DNA from: Asterias amurensis
Lineage: Eukaryota; Echinodermata; Asteroidea; Forcipulatida; Asteriidae
Direction of reading: 5' to 3'
Length of the DNA stretch: 64,000 nt
NCBI RefSeq assembly: GCF_032118995.1
Contig: NC_092650.1
Location: forward strand, 17,603,501 to 17,667,500
Within the stretch, counting starts at the first letter, position 1. Each line of letters opens with the position of its first letter. The notes below the pieces were generated by a model. The model saw only the letters and a list, made by a program, of their open reading frames with translations. It made no database searches and was not told where the DNA came from. Positions 10,580-20,747 of this stretch are shown piece by piece. Position numbers and translations under genes: made by a program.

Positions 10580-10878
10580 GATGGTATAAAACATTGTGAG
10601 AAACGGCTCCCTCTGAAGTACCATAGTTTTCGAGAAAGAAGTAATTTTCCACGAATTTGATTTCGAGACCTCAGATTTAGAACTTGAGGTCCCGAAATCA
10701 ACTATAACGCACACAACTTCGTGAAACAAGGGTTTTTTTGCTTTCACTATTATCTCGCAAGTTTGATGACCGATTGAGCTCAAATTTTCACAGGTTTGTT
10801 ATTTTATGCATATGATGAGATACACCAACTGTGAAGGCTAGTCTTTGACATTTACCAATAGTGTCCACTGTCTTTAAA
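10580..10878. mobile_element. Truncated family A element joined to its neighbour
   Basis: This copy starts inside the family consensus (GGTATAAAACATTGTGAG) and runs to a normal end (AGTGTCCACTGTCTTTAA). Its missing outer end is replaced directly by the end of the copy at 10223-10579. The junction therefore arose by insertion next to or recombination between two copies. Confidence 0.75.
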
Positions 10879-10944
10879 AAAAAGTGAGGTGGGCATCAGT
10901 GCCGGTCTGCAAGTAGAATGCCCGGATGTCGCTGTAGTCAATTT

Positions 10945-11688
10945 CTACAGATCGAAGAAGTAGCATCTTTCATTGACTTTCATGTCACCATCAGCCACTT
11001 GTCGGCGATTTGCGTTGTTAAGCTGGCAAACCATCTTCCCTTCATCTTGCTCCAGTAGATTGAAGGAGCGACATCGGGGGTGTGATCGGCAAGCTTTCCC
11101 GCACGACACGACGCTCTTACCCGGTAGCTCCTCCAAGACGTGGTGCAGCATGTACTGAGAAAACAGGCGACCATCGTTGCCGGTCTGCAGGCAGAGTACC
11201 GGGGTGTTTGTGATGGGGCGCTCGCAGACTGCATGAAATTGGTATATTGACGAAGAGCACAACTTGTCATCCCAGTTGCCATTCTTTGCAACCGCCATTG
11301 ATCCACAATCTTCATCGAACAGATTATTGGGTTCTCCATCAGCCCAATTCTCATAAGCGTCGGGTTCACCCCTCAACGGACAGTCCTGCCAGGTTCCCTC
11401 CTTCTCGATGTCATTACAACCAATCCAGAGATCGGTAGAAGGGTTCTGATCAAACTGTTTCAGGTATAGTTCCCATATGTAATCCTGTTCGGATTGTAAG
11501 TTTGGTATGGCCAGGTTTGCTCTTGACTCGACACAAGTGCTCCTTGCTTTGTACCAATCCATGTTGTCCTTTATAATGAAGTAACACGACTCGCCGTATC
11601 GGTGCCAATCAGGAGGGCAGATTTCAGCTGCAGCCATGATGCAAAAGATAATGCAACAAACTGGATACATTAGTGAGCGGAGCATCAT
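10945..11688 (-). CDS. Secreted C-type lectin with PAN/apple-like domain (lectin 3)
   Basis: This intronless gene encodes 247 residues. I chose the ATG at 11688 (MMLRSLMYP) because it starts a normal signal peptide (CCIIFCIMAAA, about 1-21); the frame stays open to 11877 but the extra 63 residues are polar and look like 5' leader. The lectin domain covers about 24-155: Cys24/Cys35, Cys52/Cys155 and Cys128/Cys144 pairs, extra Cys91/Cys103, WIG 88-90, EPN 119-121 and WDD 139-141. Residues 166-247 form a PAN/apple-like domain (CGKACRSHPRCRSFNLL, then MVCQLNN, then RCYFFDL at the end). PAN domains bind proteins or sugars. The architecture suggests a secreted recognition protein. It has the same tail subfamily as the lectin at 17469, and its 3' part is the best match to the relic at 1013-1230. 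Confidence 0.9.
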   Translation of the reverse strand: MMLRSLMYPVCCIIFCIMAAAEICPPDWHRYGESCYFIIKDNMDWYKARSTCVESRANLAIPNLQSEQDYIWELYLKQFDQNPSTDLWIGCNDIEKEGTWQDCPLRGEPDAYENWADGEPNNLFDEDCGSMAVAKNGNWDDKLCSSSIYQFHAVCERPITNTPVLCLQTGNDGRLFSQYMLHHVLEELPGKSVVSCGKACRSHPRCRSFNLLEQDEGKMVCQLNNANRRQVADGDMKVNERCYFFDL

Positions 11689-12501
11689 CCTCTTTCGGTT
11701 TATATCTGGACCAATGTGAACAATGAAAGAGATAAATTGTAGTGTAGTGTCTCCAAGCAACTTGGTGTCCTCGTCTAGGTCTATGAGTCCCTGCTCGCCT
11801 TTTGATGATCTGAAGTCAGGGCAGTCGTGAAATGAATGATGTGACTGATGGTTTGTGTTCTGCCACTCTGCTGACACAAACTCAAGCTGGTAGCTCCGAA
11901 ACTATGAAAGGAACTAGGCGTACGGCCCTGGCTAGTTCTTGAACGAGGAGTTGGACCCAGGCCTCACGAGGAAAATTCCACAGCCTGAAGGTTGAAGTTG
12001 GAATCAAGTTTGCTGCAGAACTTTTTGTGACTTACTTCTTATTCAGTCTATAGCTGTAATGTTTGCTCTGTGGTGCGAGTAATTGTTAGGTGAAGACCCA
12101 TTTCATATAGGCATAGCAGCGATCAGTGATCTTGCACCGAAAAGGCACAACGATTTTCAGAATTGTTTACCATCCATTTTCGCAGTTTCCAAGGGAACTG
12201 GAATTAGATCGCTCCATTAATTTTTAATTTTTAATATTTAAACCATCGCGGCTGTTGCATGAATTAAGAGATCTGGCTTTTAATGTGAATAGTCGTAACG
12301 TGTGGTATTTTGTTTTTTATCTGTTGTACGGTGTGCGCCATTATATATTCTGTACGGTTTTTTTTTGTCTTGATAATCTTTTATTTATTTCAGGCCAAAA
12401 GGCCAGAACAGGTCACAACAAAATTATTGAGGCACTGAACAGTCACTTAGTTTGATATTCACGCAAGGTGGTGTAGGCTTAGGAATAAAACGCTCTAATA
12501 A
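11689..12501. other. Upstream region of lectin 3
   Basis: The open frame of lectin 3 extends to 11877 without a signal-peptide-like start, so 11689-11877 is read as leader. No convincing TATA box or other gene is seen to 12501. Confidence 0.4.
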
Positions 12502-12705
12502 AGGCCCGGTCACACAGGCCCCGATAACGAGAACGAAAACGAGAACGAAAACGAGAACGATAACGAGAACGATAAAAATGCACGTCCTCGATTGGTTGAA
12601 TGAGCGTGGGCGTATTCTGCGTGGAGCATTTCAACCAATCGAGGGCGTGCATTTTTTATCGTTTTCGTTATCGTTCTCGTTATCGGGGCCTGTGTGACCG
12701 GGCCT
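12502..12705. mobile_element. Hairpin element with AACGAGAACGA repeats
   Basis: AGGCCCGGTCACACAGGCCC at the left mirrors GGGCCTGTGTGACCGGGCCT at the right. The arms carry reiterated AACGAGAACGAAAACGAG and its complement around a CGATTGGTTGAA / TTCAACCAATCG centre. About 204 bp, non-coding, nearly perfect, so probably young. Confidence 0.85.
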
Positions 12706-12805
12706 AGACTCAGTCCGGTTTAATTTGAACACAACATAAGCTGTGGCGTCCTTGTGACAAAAATGCCACTTATCTTTTTCTATTCCTTCATTTTAATTTT
12801 GTTTT

Positions 12806-13177
12806 TAAGGGAAGGTACACGTTTGGTAATTGGCAAAGACCAGTCTTCTCACTTGGTGTATCCCAACATAAGCATAAAATAACAAGCCTGTGAAAATTCG
12901 AGCTATAAATTGGTCATCGAAGTTGCGAGAAAATGATGAGAGAAAAAACACCCTTGTTTGGACGAATTTGTGTGCTTTCAGATAGGAATAAAAGACTTAT
13001 TATGGCTAGAAGTCTTTTATTGCTTTAGTGAGAAATAACCTCTTTCTATGCTACTTCAGAGGGAGCCGTTTCTCACAATGTTTATACAACAGCTCTTCAA
13101 TGCTCTTTACCAAGTCAGTTTTTAAGTTAATATTTGTTTTGAGTAATAGTTACCAAACATGTACCCTGCCCTTTAAG
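12806..13177. mobile_element. Family A foldback element
   Basis: Ends TTAAGGGAAGGTACACG and CATGTACCCTGCCCTTTAA; an aberrant centre with AATAAAAGACTT facing AAGTCTTTTATT. It splits a unit of the tandem array. Confidence 0.8.
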
Positions 13178-13536
13178 GCGAACAACTGAAGTTTGGAAAC
13201 CGTAGGAAAATATCACACACAAAAAATCAATACTAAATTAAAGAGGCATTGAGTATTAAAAATGGTATGCTATATTCAGGCAAGAGCAAGGATAGCGTAG
13301 CATGATGGCTTAAAATATTGCTATGCCACCGCGGCCGTTCGTCCTTCTTGTGACAACAGAACCATTAATTTTGTTTCTATTATTTCATTTTTGTTACGGC
13401 AAAACACTGAAGTATTTACTAAACTGCAGAAAGCAAAATAATTAAGTGGGTCAATACTAAATTAACGAGGCATTGGATTTCAGTAATTTGGTTTGCTGTT
13501 TTCAGGCATAGAAAATGTTGCTATAATAAGACTGAT

Positions 13537-13922
13537 TTAAAGGCAGTGGACACTATTGGTAATTACTCAAAATAGATGTTAGCATAAAACCTTACTTAGT
13601 ATCGAGTAATAGAGAGAGGTTGGTAGTATAAAACATTGTGAGAAACGGCTCCCTCTAAAGTGGAGTAGTTTCCGAGAAAGAAGTAATTTTCCACGAATTT
13701 GATTTCGAGACCTCAAGCTTAGAATGTGAGGTCTCGAAATCAAGCATCTGAAAGCACACAACTTCGTGTGACAAGGGTGTTTTTTCTTTCATTATTATCT
13801 CGCAACTGTGATGACCGGTTGAGCTCAAATTTTCACAGGTCGGTTATTTTTTGTATATGTTGAGATACACCAAGTGAGAAGACTGGTCTTTGACAATTAC
13901 CAATAGTGTCCACTATCTTTAA
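13537..13922. mobile_element. Family A foldback element
   Basis: Full-length copy with ends TTAAAGGCAGTGGACAC and GTGTCCACTATCTTTAA, inserted in the tandem array. Confidence 0.88.
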
Positions 13923-14427
13923 TTCGACCAAAAATAAGCTGTTCGTCCTTCTTGGTGACGAAAGGGACATAACTTATTTTCTGTTTTTTTTTAAATATTT
14001 TATTTAGGGTGAAAAACTGAAGTTTTGAAATTTTATGAAAACATCAATAAACAGTAAACAGGTCAACACTGAATTAAAGATGCATTGAACAGTATCTTGG
14101 TTTGCTGTTTTCAGGCAGGGCAGCATAGGACAGGCATAGAAAATATTGATATCCTAAGACTGATTTAGCTAAGCCTGGTTTAATTTGAACACAAAATGAG
14201 CTGTTCGTCCTTCTTGTGACAAAAGGGCCAACGAATCTTTTGTCTATTCTTTCATTTTTGTTTAATATATAGAACACTGAAGTATGGAAACTGTGGGAAA
14301 GTATGCCAGAAAATTAGTCATTACTAAATTAAAGAGCAGTGAACAGTAAATTTCGTTTGCTGTATTAGGGCAAAGCAGCGTAGCATTTGCATAGAAAATA
14401 ATTATTACCATAATAAGACTGCTTCAA

Positions 14428-14816
14428 TTTAAAGGCAGTGGACACTATTGGTAATTACTCAAAGTAATTGTTGGCATAAAACCTTACTTGGTAACGAGCA
14501 ATGGGGAGCTGTGTTGATAATATAAAACATTGTGAGAAATGGCTCCTTTTGAAGTGACGTAGTTTTCGAGAGAGAAGTAATTTTTCCACGAGTTTGATTT
14601 CGATACCTCACAACTAGATTTTGCGGACTTGTAATCAAGCATCTGAAAGCAAACAACTTTGTTTGACAAGGGTGTCTTTTCTTTCATTATTATCTCGCAA
14701 CTTGACGGCCAATGGAGCTCTAATTTTCACAGGTTTGTTATTTTATGCATATGTTGAGATACACCAAGTGAGAAGACTGGTCTTTGAAAATTACCAATAA
14801 TGTCCAGTGTCTTTAA
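14428..14816. mobile_element. Family A foldback element
   Basis: Full-length copy with ends TTTAAAGGCAGTGGACAC and TGTCCAGTGTCTTTAA, inserted in the tandem array. Its right end forms the left edge of the duplicated segment. Confidence 0.88.
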
Positions 14817-15385
14817 GTCTGGTTGAACACAAAACAGATTAATCTGTTTCGTATTCTAGTTGTTCCCCGTTTTTAAAGTTTTTTGTATAGTTGTTTTTTT
14901 TACGGCAAAACACTGAAGTTTGGTAACTGTTTTACCGATATAGGAAAACAAACGCAAGTCAGATGCGATGAACATTTGTTTTGTTAATGCTGTATTCGGG
15001 AAAGGGCAAGGTAGCGTATAATGGCTTAGAAAATATTACAATTGGCATACAGTTAAGCCTAGTTTAATTTGAACGCAAAATAACCTGTTCGTCCTTGTTG
15101 CGACAACCGAGAAGTATTAGCCTATTCTACAACGAATTTGACACACAATTAATGACCAATTGCAGGGTTACCCACTGTGTTAAACAGAATATCATCAACT
15201 TCATATCTTTTCGAATTCGTTTTTTGTTTCCATTGATCTGAATAACTATATGATTGTCCATCCGCGATATATAAGACAAACTATTACTCCCATCGACCTA
15301 TACTATATATATTTTTTTAAACAACATAAAGTAAAAATTATGAATATTGGTGAAGATTGTGAAATGGTGAAAAAAAGACCAATGG

Positions 15386-16486
15386 TTAAAGGCACTGGAC
15401 ACTATTGGTAATTACTAAAAAATAAATTATATAAAATGGTAACGAGCATTGGTAATATGTTGATAGTATAAAATATTGTGAGAAACGGCTCCATCTGTAG
15501 CCTTGCTCAAGGCAGTCGCATTATTCGCTCTGAAAAGACGCAGCTGTAAACCCACCCGCCGTATACACTGTGTATGGTGTGATGGTGTGTGCGATCACAC
15601 CGAATGACCCACCCGTATACACACTGTCACATCGCACGAATACTGTTCACACAAGCCATCGCACTCGTACACCACTAACCGCATGCGGAGGCCATAAGGC
15701 CGACAGCCTTGTCGGATCTGTATCTTCCCGTTTTAATGTGTTGTATTGAAAAAATTCCAATAGTGGACGAAATTGGGGGGGCTCTAGGATATGCTAGTAT
15801 GCAGCTCATGAATATTTACATCGTTCGTCAGACCTATCAGACAACACAGGATGTGAGGCAAATGAATTATTCATTTTGACGTCCAATCACGCACTTCCCT
15901 TATCACGACCTTTGGACCCTATCATGCGTCCGTGGTGGTGGTGTGTGAGGTAAACATGTCTCGTCTTTCGCGGGCATTATGGTAATGAGCTGACCGTGGG
16001 AACTCTTCGCTTATTATAGTAATGAGGTCAGTGGCTTCAACACAGATCCTACAAGGCTGTCGGCCTGACGGCTTCCGCATGCGGATAGTGTACGGGGGCA
16101 TCGTGTCGTGCGATGTTACGCACAGTGAATACGGGTGGGTTTTACGCACAGTGAATACGGGTGGGTTTTTATACAGCGGCGGTCTTTTTTCGGAGTGAAT
16201 AATTCGACTGCCTTGAGCAAGGCTACTCCATCTGAAGTAACGTATAGTTTTTGTGAGAGAAGTAAATTCCTCACCAAGATGTAATTCCGAATTACATCTT
16301 GGTTAGGAATTTACTTCTATCGAGACTTCAGCTGAGGTCTCGAGTTCAAACATCTGAAAGCACACAACTTGTGAGACAAGGTATTTTCCCTTTTTTTCTC
16401 TCGCAAGGTTTTTTTATCTGATGCATGTTGAGATACACCAAGTCAGACTGGTCTTTGACAATACCAAACGTGCCCAATACCTTTAA
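15386..16486. mobile_element. Family A element interrupted by a 728 bp insertion
   Basis: Ends TTAAAGGCACTGGACAC and GTGCCCAATACCTTTAA. The uninterrupted paralogue lies at 25007-25374. The element is split at GGCTCCATCTG, where the next element entered. Confidence 0.85.
15498..16225. mobile_element. Long-TIR foldback transposon with 9 bp target duplication
   Basis: Ends TAGCCTTGCTCAAGGCAGTC and GACTGCCTTGAGCAAGGCTA continue as imperfect inverted repeats for about 200 bp (GCATGCGG, CGACAGCCTTG and their complements). CTCCATCTG is present on both sides (15489-15497 and 16226-16234) and once in the empty paralogue at 25110. The interior has no coding signal. A target repeat of 8-9 bp fits hAT, Mutator-like or Merlin-like families; the ends do not decide which. 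Confidence 0.88.
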
Positions 16487-16602
16487 AAGCCTGGTCGAAA
16501 GTATTCAGCAAAGGTTGACAACAAGTGTAAGTTACATTTAAAAAAAAACATTAACACACCCAAGCTTTAAAGTGGTAATAAATAATTTGTATTTTGGAAA
16601 TT

Positions 16603-17041
16603 CTTTAAAGGGTATATGTACTTTTTCCTAACAATAAACACAATGTCCACAGATTTACATTAAACTTACACAGTTTGAAGATTATGATAGTAGAAAGCTT
16701 CCCTTGAAATTTTACTTACTGAGGTGCTGTAGTTTCTGAGAAATGAGTTATAAAAGTAATAATTTTCGTCTCAGTTTTAGCATGTAAAAACGTATTAACC
16801 AGTTATGCTATGGTTTTGGTATAATATCATAACTGGTTAAGGGGATTTAACATGCTAAAATAATTTTGGTCTCATAAGACGAAAATTATTTTGTGACTTG
16901 TTTTACTCATTTCTCAAAAACTACACAACCTTAGTTAGTAATAATATTTAAAGGGAAGCTTTCCACTATATCATTATCTTCAAACCCTGTAAGTTTTATG
17001 TAAATCTGTGGACATTTTGAAAAAGTACCCGAATCCTTTAG
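16603..17041. mobile_element. Family C foldback element
   Basis: CTTTAAAGGGTATATGTACT at the left faces AGTACCCGAATCCTTTAG at the right. Internal mirrored words include GATTATGATAGTAGAAAGCT and CATAACTGGTTAA. About 439 bp, non-coding. A shortened copy is at 22556. Confidence 0.8.
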
Positions 17042-17410
17042 CCCTGGCGGCCTTACACTTTCGTTTTGTACTACAGTGTACAGAGAAAGAGTCCTGTATA
17101 GGGCTACCGAATCCTTTAACTCGCAGAGGGTTTCAATTCACATTATCTTAGAGTTTCAAGACTCAAATCAAAACAATTTTACAGGAGGATCCTCTCACAA
17201 TGTCACATGATATTTACGAAGTCTAAATTAATGCTTATAATGATTCTATAAAACTACTTGCATGATATGTTCATACGCTTTTAAGAATTGCCACTTTTTT
17301 TTATTATTGTGTTATACTGTAAACATCGAACATTTAAATTTAAAGCTTGGAAAAAAAGTTGTGTACTGACCTCTGTCCGAATTTCTTGATACACCGAATT
17401 TCTTTATACA
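17042..17410. other. 3' flank of lectin 4, no feature seen
   Basis: AT-rich sequence with no gene or clear repeat. Confidence 0.4.
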
Positions 17411-17416
17411 TTTATT
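17411..17416 (-). terminator. Poly-A signal of lectin 4
   Basis: AATAAA on the minus strand, 53 bases past the stop codon of the lectin gene. The position is normal for a short 3' UTR. Confidence 0.55.
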
Positions 17417-17468
17417 TTCTCCCACAAATTTACGTTCTTTTCCTATACAAGATTATGTAACATGTAAC

Positions 17469-18206
17469 CTAAACATCTTCCAGATTGAAGAAGTAACAGT
17501 TCTCCATCTCCTCCATGTCTCCTTGGGTCTCAGCCTCATGTCGTGTCGCCTCATTCAGCTCACAATCCCTCCTCCCGCCACCTTGCTTCAGATTGAAGGA
17601 GCGACATCTGGGGTGTGATCGGCAAGCCTTCCCGCACGACACGACGCTCTTACTCGGTAGCTCCTCTATGACGTGACGGACCATGCACCGGGTGGAGAGG
17701 CGGCCATCCTTGCCGGTGTCCAAGCTGAAAACCTGGGTATCTCCATTTGCGACAGCATGAAGCTCACATATGGCGTATTTCGTTTGAGAACTGCAGTCAT
17801 AACTGCCCCATTTACCATCAAATGCCGCCCAAAGTAAACCACAGTCTGAGCCCGGCTGAGGTTCATTATCATCCCAGTTTTCAAAAGCTCCCATACTGTT
17901 CCCTGTCTGTGGGCAGTTTCGCCATACCCCTGCCTCTTTGTAGCAACCAAACCACAGACTCTTATCGTCAGGGTTGTTCTTCTTAGATGTCTCCCAAATA
18001 AAGTCCTGTTCGGACCTAGAGGTTGGGACAACAAGTGTGGCTCCCAAGTCTTCACAAGTACGATTTGCTTGGTACCAATCCATCTTAATGTCCGTTTTAA
18101 TGAAGTAACATGACTCGCCGTATCGGTGCCAATCAGGAGGGCAGATTTCGGCAAACAGACCTCCACCAATGCCCAAAATCAGGAGCACAATTTCAAAAAT
18201 AATCAT
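17469..18206 (-). CDS. Secreted C-type lectin with PAN/apple-like domain, altered sugar site (lectin 4)
   Basis: This intronless gene encodes 245 residues. The signal peptide is about 1-19 (MIIFEIVLLILGIGGGLFA) before EICPPDW. The lectin domain covers about 22-147: Cys22/Cys33, Cys51/Cys147 and Cys122/Cys138 pairs, extra Cys88/Cys98. The usual EPN is EPQ (115-117) and the WND-type triplet is WGS (133-135). The calcium-site acids and amides of the other three genes are therefore partly lost, and classical mannose binding is unlikely. The PAN/apple-like domain covers about 161-241 (CGKACRSHPRCRSFNL, DCELNEATR, NCYFFNL). Like lectin 3 it belongs to the full-PAN subfamily. It lies in a 2.1 kb block (16528-18615) that is missing from the paralogous junction at 25414-25419. 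Poly-A signal at 17411. Confidence 0.9.
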   Translation of the reverse strand: MIIFEIVLLILGIGGGLFAEICPPDWHRYGESCYFIKTDIKMDWYQANRTCEDLGATLVVPTSRSEQDFIWETSKKNNPDDKSLWFGCYKEAGVWRNCPQTGNSMGAFENWDDNEPQPGSDCGLLWAAFDGKWGSYDCSSQTKYAICELHAVANGDTQVFSLDTGKDGRLSTRCMVRHVIEELPSKSVVSCGKACRSHPRCRSFNLKQGGGRRDCELNEATRHEAETQGDMEEMENCYFFNLEDV

Positions 18207-18633
18207 GGCTGCACTAGTTTGTCTCGCATACTGCTTGGTGATATCTTATGTTCCTACCTTCTCTTTAAGGTTTATTACACAAAGTGAATTTAATAGTTTT
18301 TTTACATCACGAGACTGCCTTCCACCATGCTTCCGTTTCATACGCATCCCCTTGGCAACAAGTTTGGTCGCAATGATCTCAACAAAAGACTATTTCAACT
18401 GTAATCAGCAACACGTAACGCCCAATTTATATGCTCTAATTGAGCCCACGAAAAAAATCAACATCGGCGGTATAGTGTCTTCAATGAAGGTTAACAAATC
18501 GCAACCTCTTTTCCATGGCTGTGAGAATCCCCGGGTAATTATTTTTTTAGTGCAGGACTATAGTACACTGCTCGACCATCATGGAGAAGACGTAACGACA
18601 CACGGGGACAAGGTTGGTTAGCCAAATCAACTA
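18207..18633. other. Upstream region of lectin 4
   Basis: The plus strand has an open frame at 18169-18621 that overlaps the lectin start. I see no family resemblance and treat it as chance. GTTAGCCAAATCAACTA at 18617-18633 is the left half of the target of the 5.7 kb element. Confidence 0.4.
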
Positions 18634-19385
18634 CACTCAAAAAAATGAAACTCTGGTTCAGTAAATTAAACTCGAATTATTTAATTTGATAATACTTAAT
18701 ACCGTTTTTTTGTTGTTTTTACTTGCTCATCCTAAGTGATTGAAACTTAAATCTTGAAAAGTCAGATTTACTTTAATTATGTAAGTTGTTTATCCATAAA
18801 TAATAGGTCAAATCAACAAGAGTTACGATCAAGTAGTTACTACTAACACTTATTGGTTAGTGATACTTAAAAATAAAACTTTGCCACTTTTACTGCGGTT
18901 ATTGAGTAAGAAATACTCAATTACTTGTATTGATGCTGAAGAGCTTAACTTAACAGTATGCAAATTTTTCGTAGCACAAACATGAGTAGAACGAACAAAC
19001 ACGGCTTATGACTATTTGGGGGGGGGGACCATGGCATAATCTAACTTTCCATGCTCTAAGCATTTCAAACCAAAACCAAACGAAATACAATAGTCTTCTC
19101 ATCTGTCACTCACCAATTATATTTAATTGACAGACACAAAATGAATAAAGATAATTTATAGCATATAGATTGGTCCCAATGTAAAGAAAACATATTGTAT
19201 GTAATGAATTTGAGGTTCACAATACTTGGACCAGCCGATTAACTCAACTTCATAGAACAAGTCATAAGAATGTGCGCCCGTACCGGGTCATTTGGCCTGG
19301 TCCCCTGCCTATAGTGAATGGCTTCAAGTACTGCTTGTATGGGACCAACGTTTCCCACACCAACGGCATGGCACGCTCTCTCCAA

Positions 19386-19534
19386 ACAACAACAGAGGAG
19401 CTCAAAGAGAGCAAGCCAAGGGAAGATTAGCTGTCCCCTGCATTGAAGACGTGATCTTCGAACAACAACAACAGAGGAGCTCAAAGAGAGCAAGCCAAGG
19501 AAGATTAGCTGTCCCCTGCATTGAAGACGTGATC
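19386..19534 (+). repeat. Two tandem copies of ~75 bp
   Basis: AACAACAACAGAGGAGCTCA through TTGAAGACGTGATC occurs at 19386-19456 and again at 19461-19534 with almost no change, inside the 5.7 kb element. Recent local duplication. Confidence 0.85.
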
Positions 19535-19873
19535 AGCTAATTCGTTGAATGCCATTCATCATAGGTAAGAACATAATCCAAAAGGTGTTATTTTAGTTAT
19601 TACACTTTAGTAGTTGTGATATGCTCATGACTATTTTTGAGTTAAACAGTTCGTTGGAGTTGTAATGTTGAACCACGTTGTCCGTCTCCGTACACAACAA
19701 CATGCTCAATATACTGACTGTGACATGCTAAAACTGACAATATGACTGAGTGATATAGGCCTCTTTGTATGACAGTTGCGTTGGAGCATTTATTTAAATT
19801 AACTTGCCGTTTTCTAGTTTTGCTCGAGGGTTCGTGTTTTGCCCCCGAATAAATAAAGACAAAACAACACAAA

Positions 19874-20650
19874 CACAAAGTGATAGTTACTCATTTTCAA
19901 GCTAGTTCTACTAAAGTGTGTGTGTGTTGCACCCCTAAAAATTAAGTCCAAACTACAAAAACACAAAGTAATAGTTACTCATTTATAAACAAAGTTAGTT
20001 TGACTGAAGGTTATGTGTGTTACACATAAATAAATTAAGTCAAGCAACAAAAACACAGAGTAATAGTTACTCATTTGTAAACAAAGTTAGTTTTACTGAA
20101 GGGTTTTTGTTTTACACCAAAATAAACAACAAAAACACAAAGTAATAGTTACTCATTTATAAACAAAGTTAGTTTGACTGAAGGTTATGTGTGTTACACA
20201 TAAATAAATTAAGTCCAAGCAACAAAAACACAAAGTAATAGTTACTCATTTATAAACAAATTTAGTTTGACTGAAGGGTTTGTGTTTTACACCTAAATAA
20301 ATTGAGTCCAAGGCAACAACAAAAAAGTAATAGTTACTCATTTATAAACAAAGTTAGTTTTACTGAAGGTATGTGTTTTACACTAAAGTAAATGAAGTAA
20401 ATTAAAGTAAATTAATCAAAACAAACACAAAGTAAAAGTATTCATTTATATATAAAGTTGGGATTACTGAAGGTTATGTAATTTGCACTCAAATTAGTTA
20501 GGTCCAAACAACAAAAACACACAGTAATAGTTACTTGTTTGTAATAAAGTAAGTTTTACTGAAGGGTATGTAGTTTGCACAAAAATAAATTAAGTCCAAA
20601 CAACAAAATATTTAGTAATAGTTACTCATTTATAAACAAATTTAGTTAAC
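19874..20650 (+). repeat. ~80-100 bp tandem repeat, about nine units
   Basis: Each unit reads CACAAAGTAATAGTTACTCA, then TTTATAAACAAAGTTAGTTT, then ACTGAAGG, then ACACATAAATAAATTAAGTC. Starts lie near 19874, 19959, 20057, 20137, 20229, 20320, 20427, 20519 and 20605. It lies just upstream of the PB1-domain gene remnant, probably in its first intron. Confidence 0.85.
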
Positions 20651-20747
20651 TTTGGCTGTAGACTACTGTAATTTAACAAACAAAAGAAAAATTAATTTTA
20701 ATGATTTAATTGTATTGTTCTCGTTTCTTTTATGACAGATAGTCAAG

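Larger units (their letters stand above)
12706..15140. repeat. Degenerate ~215-270 bp tandem array invaded by family A elements
   Basis: After removing three family A insertions, the words CTGTTCGTCCTTCTTGTGAC, GGCAAAACACTGAAG, ACTAAATTAAAGAGGCATTG and TTTGCTGTTTTCAGGCA recur in the same order about six times, with markers near 12748, 13337, 13937, 14203 and 15087. Identity between units is low, so the array is old. The last part of it is included in the duplicate at 24411-25414. Confidence 0.65.
14787..16527. repeat. Segmental duplicate, copy 1 (filled)
   Basis: Aligned by eye this matches 24411-25414 almost base for base, over about 1004 bp once the 728 bp insertion and its 9 bp target repeat are removed. 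Markers include GATTAATCTGTTTCGTATTC, ATGCGATGAAC and CCATCGACCTATACTATATA. The copies diverge abruptly after AAGGTTGACAA(C/A)AAGTG. Confidence 0.85.

Noticed and set aside
11689-11877. 63-residue N-terminal extension of lectin 3
   Set aside because: It would bury the signal peptide internally; paralogues start directly at the signal peptide.
18169-18621. Plus-strand 150-codon frame with a hydrophobic start opposite lectin 4
   Set aside because: It overlaps the start of a well-supported gene antisense, matches no family and has no supporting signals.
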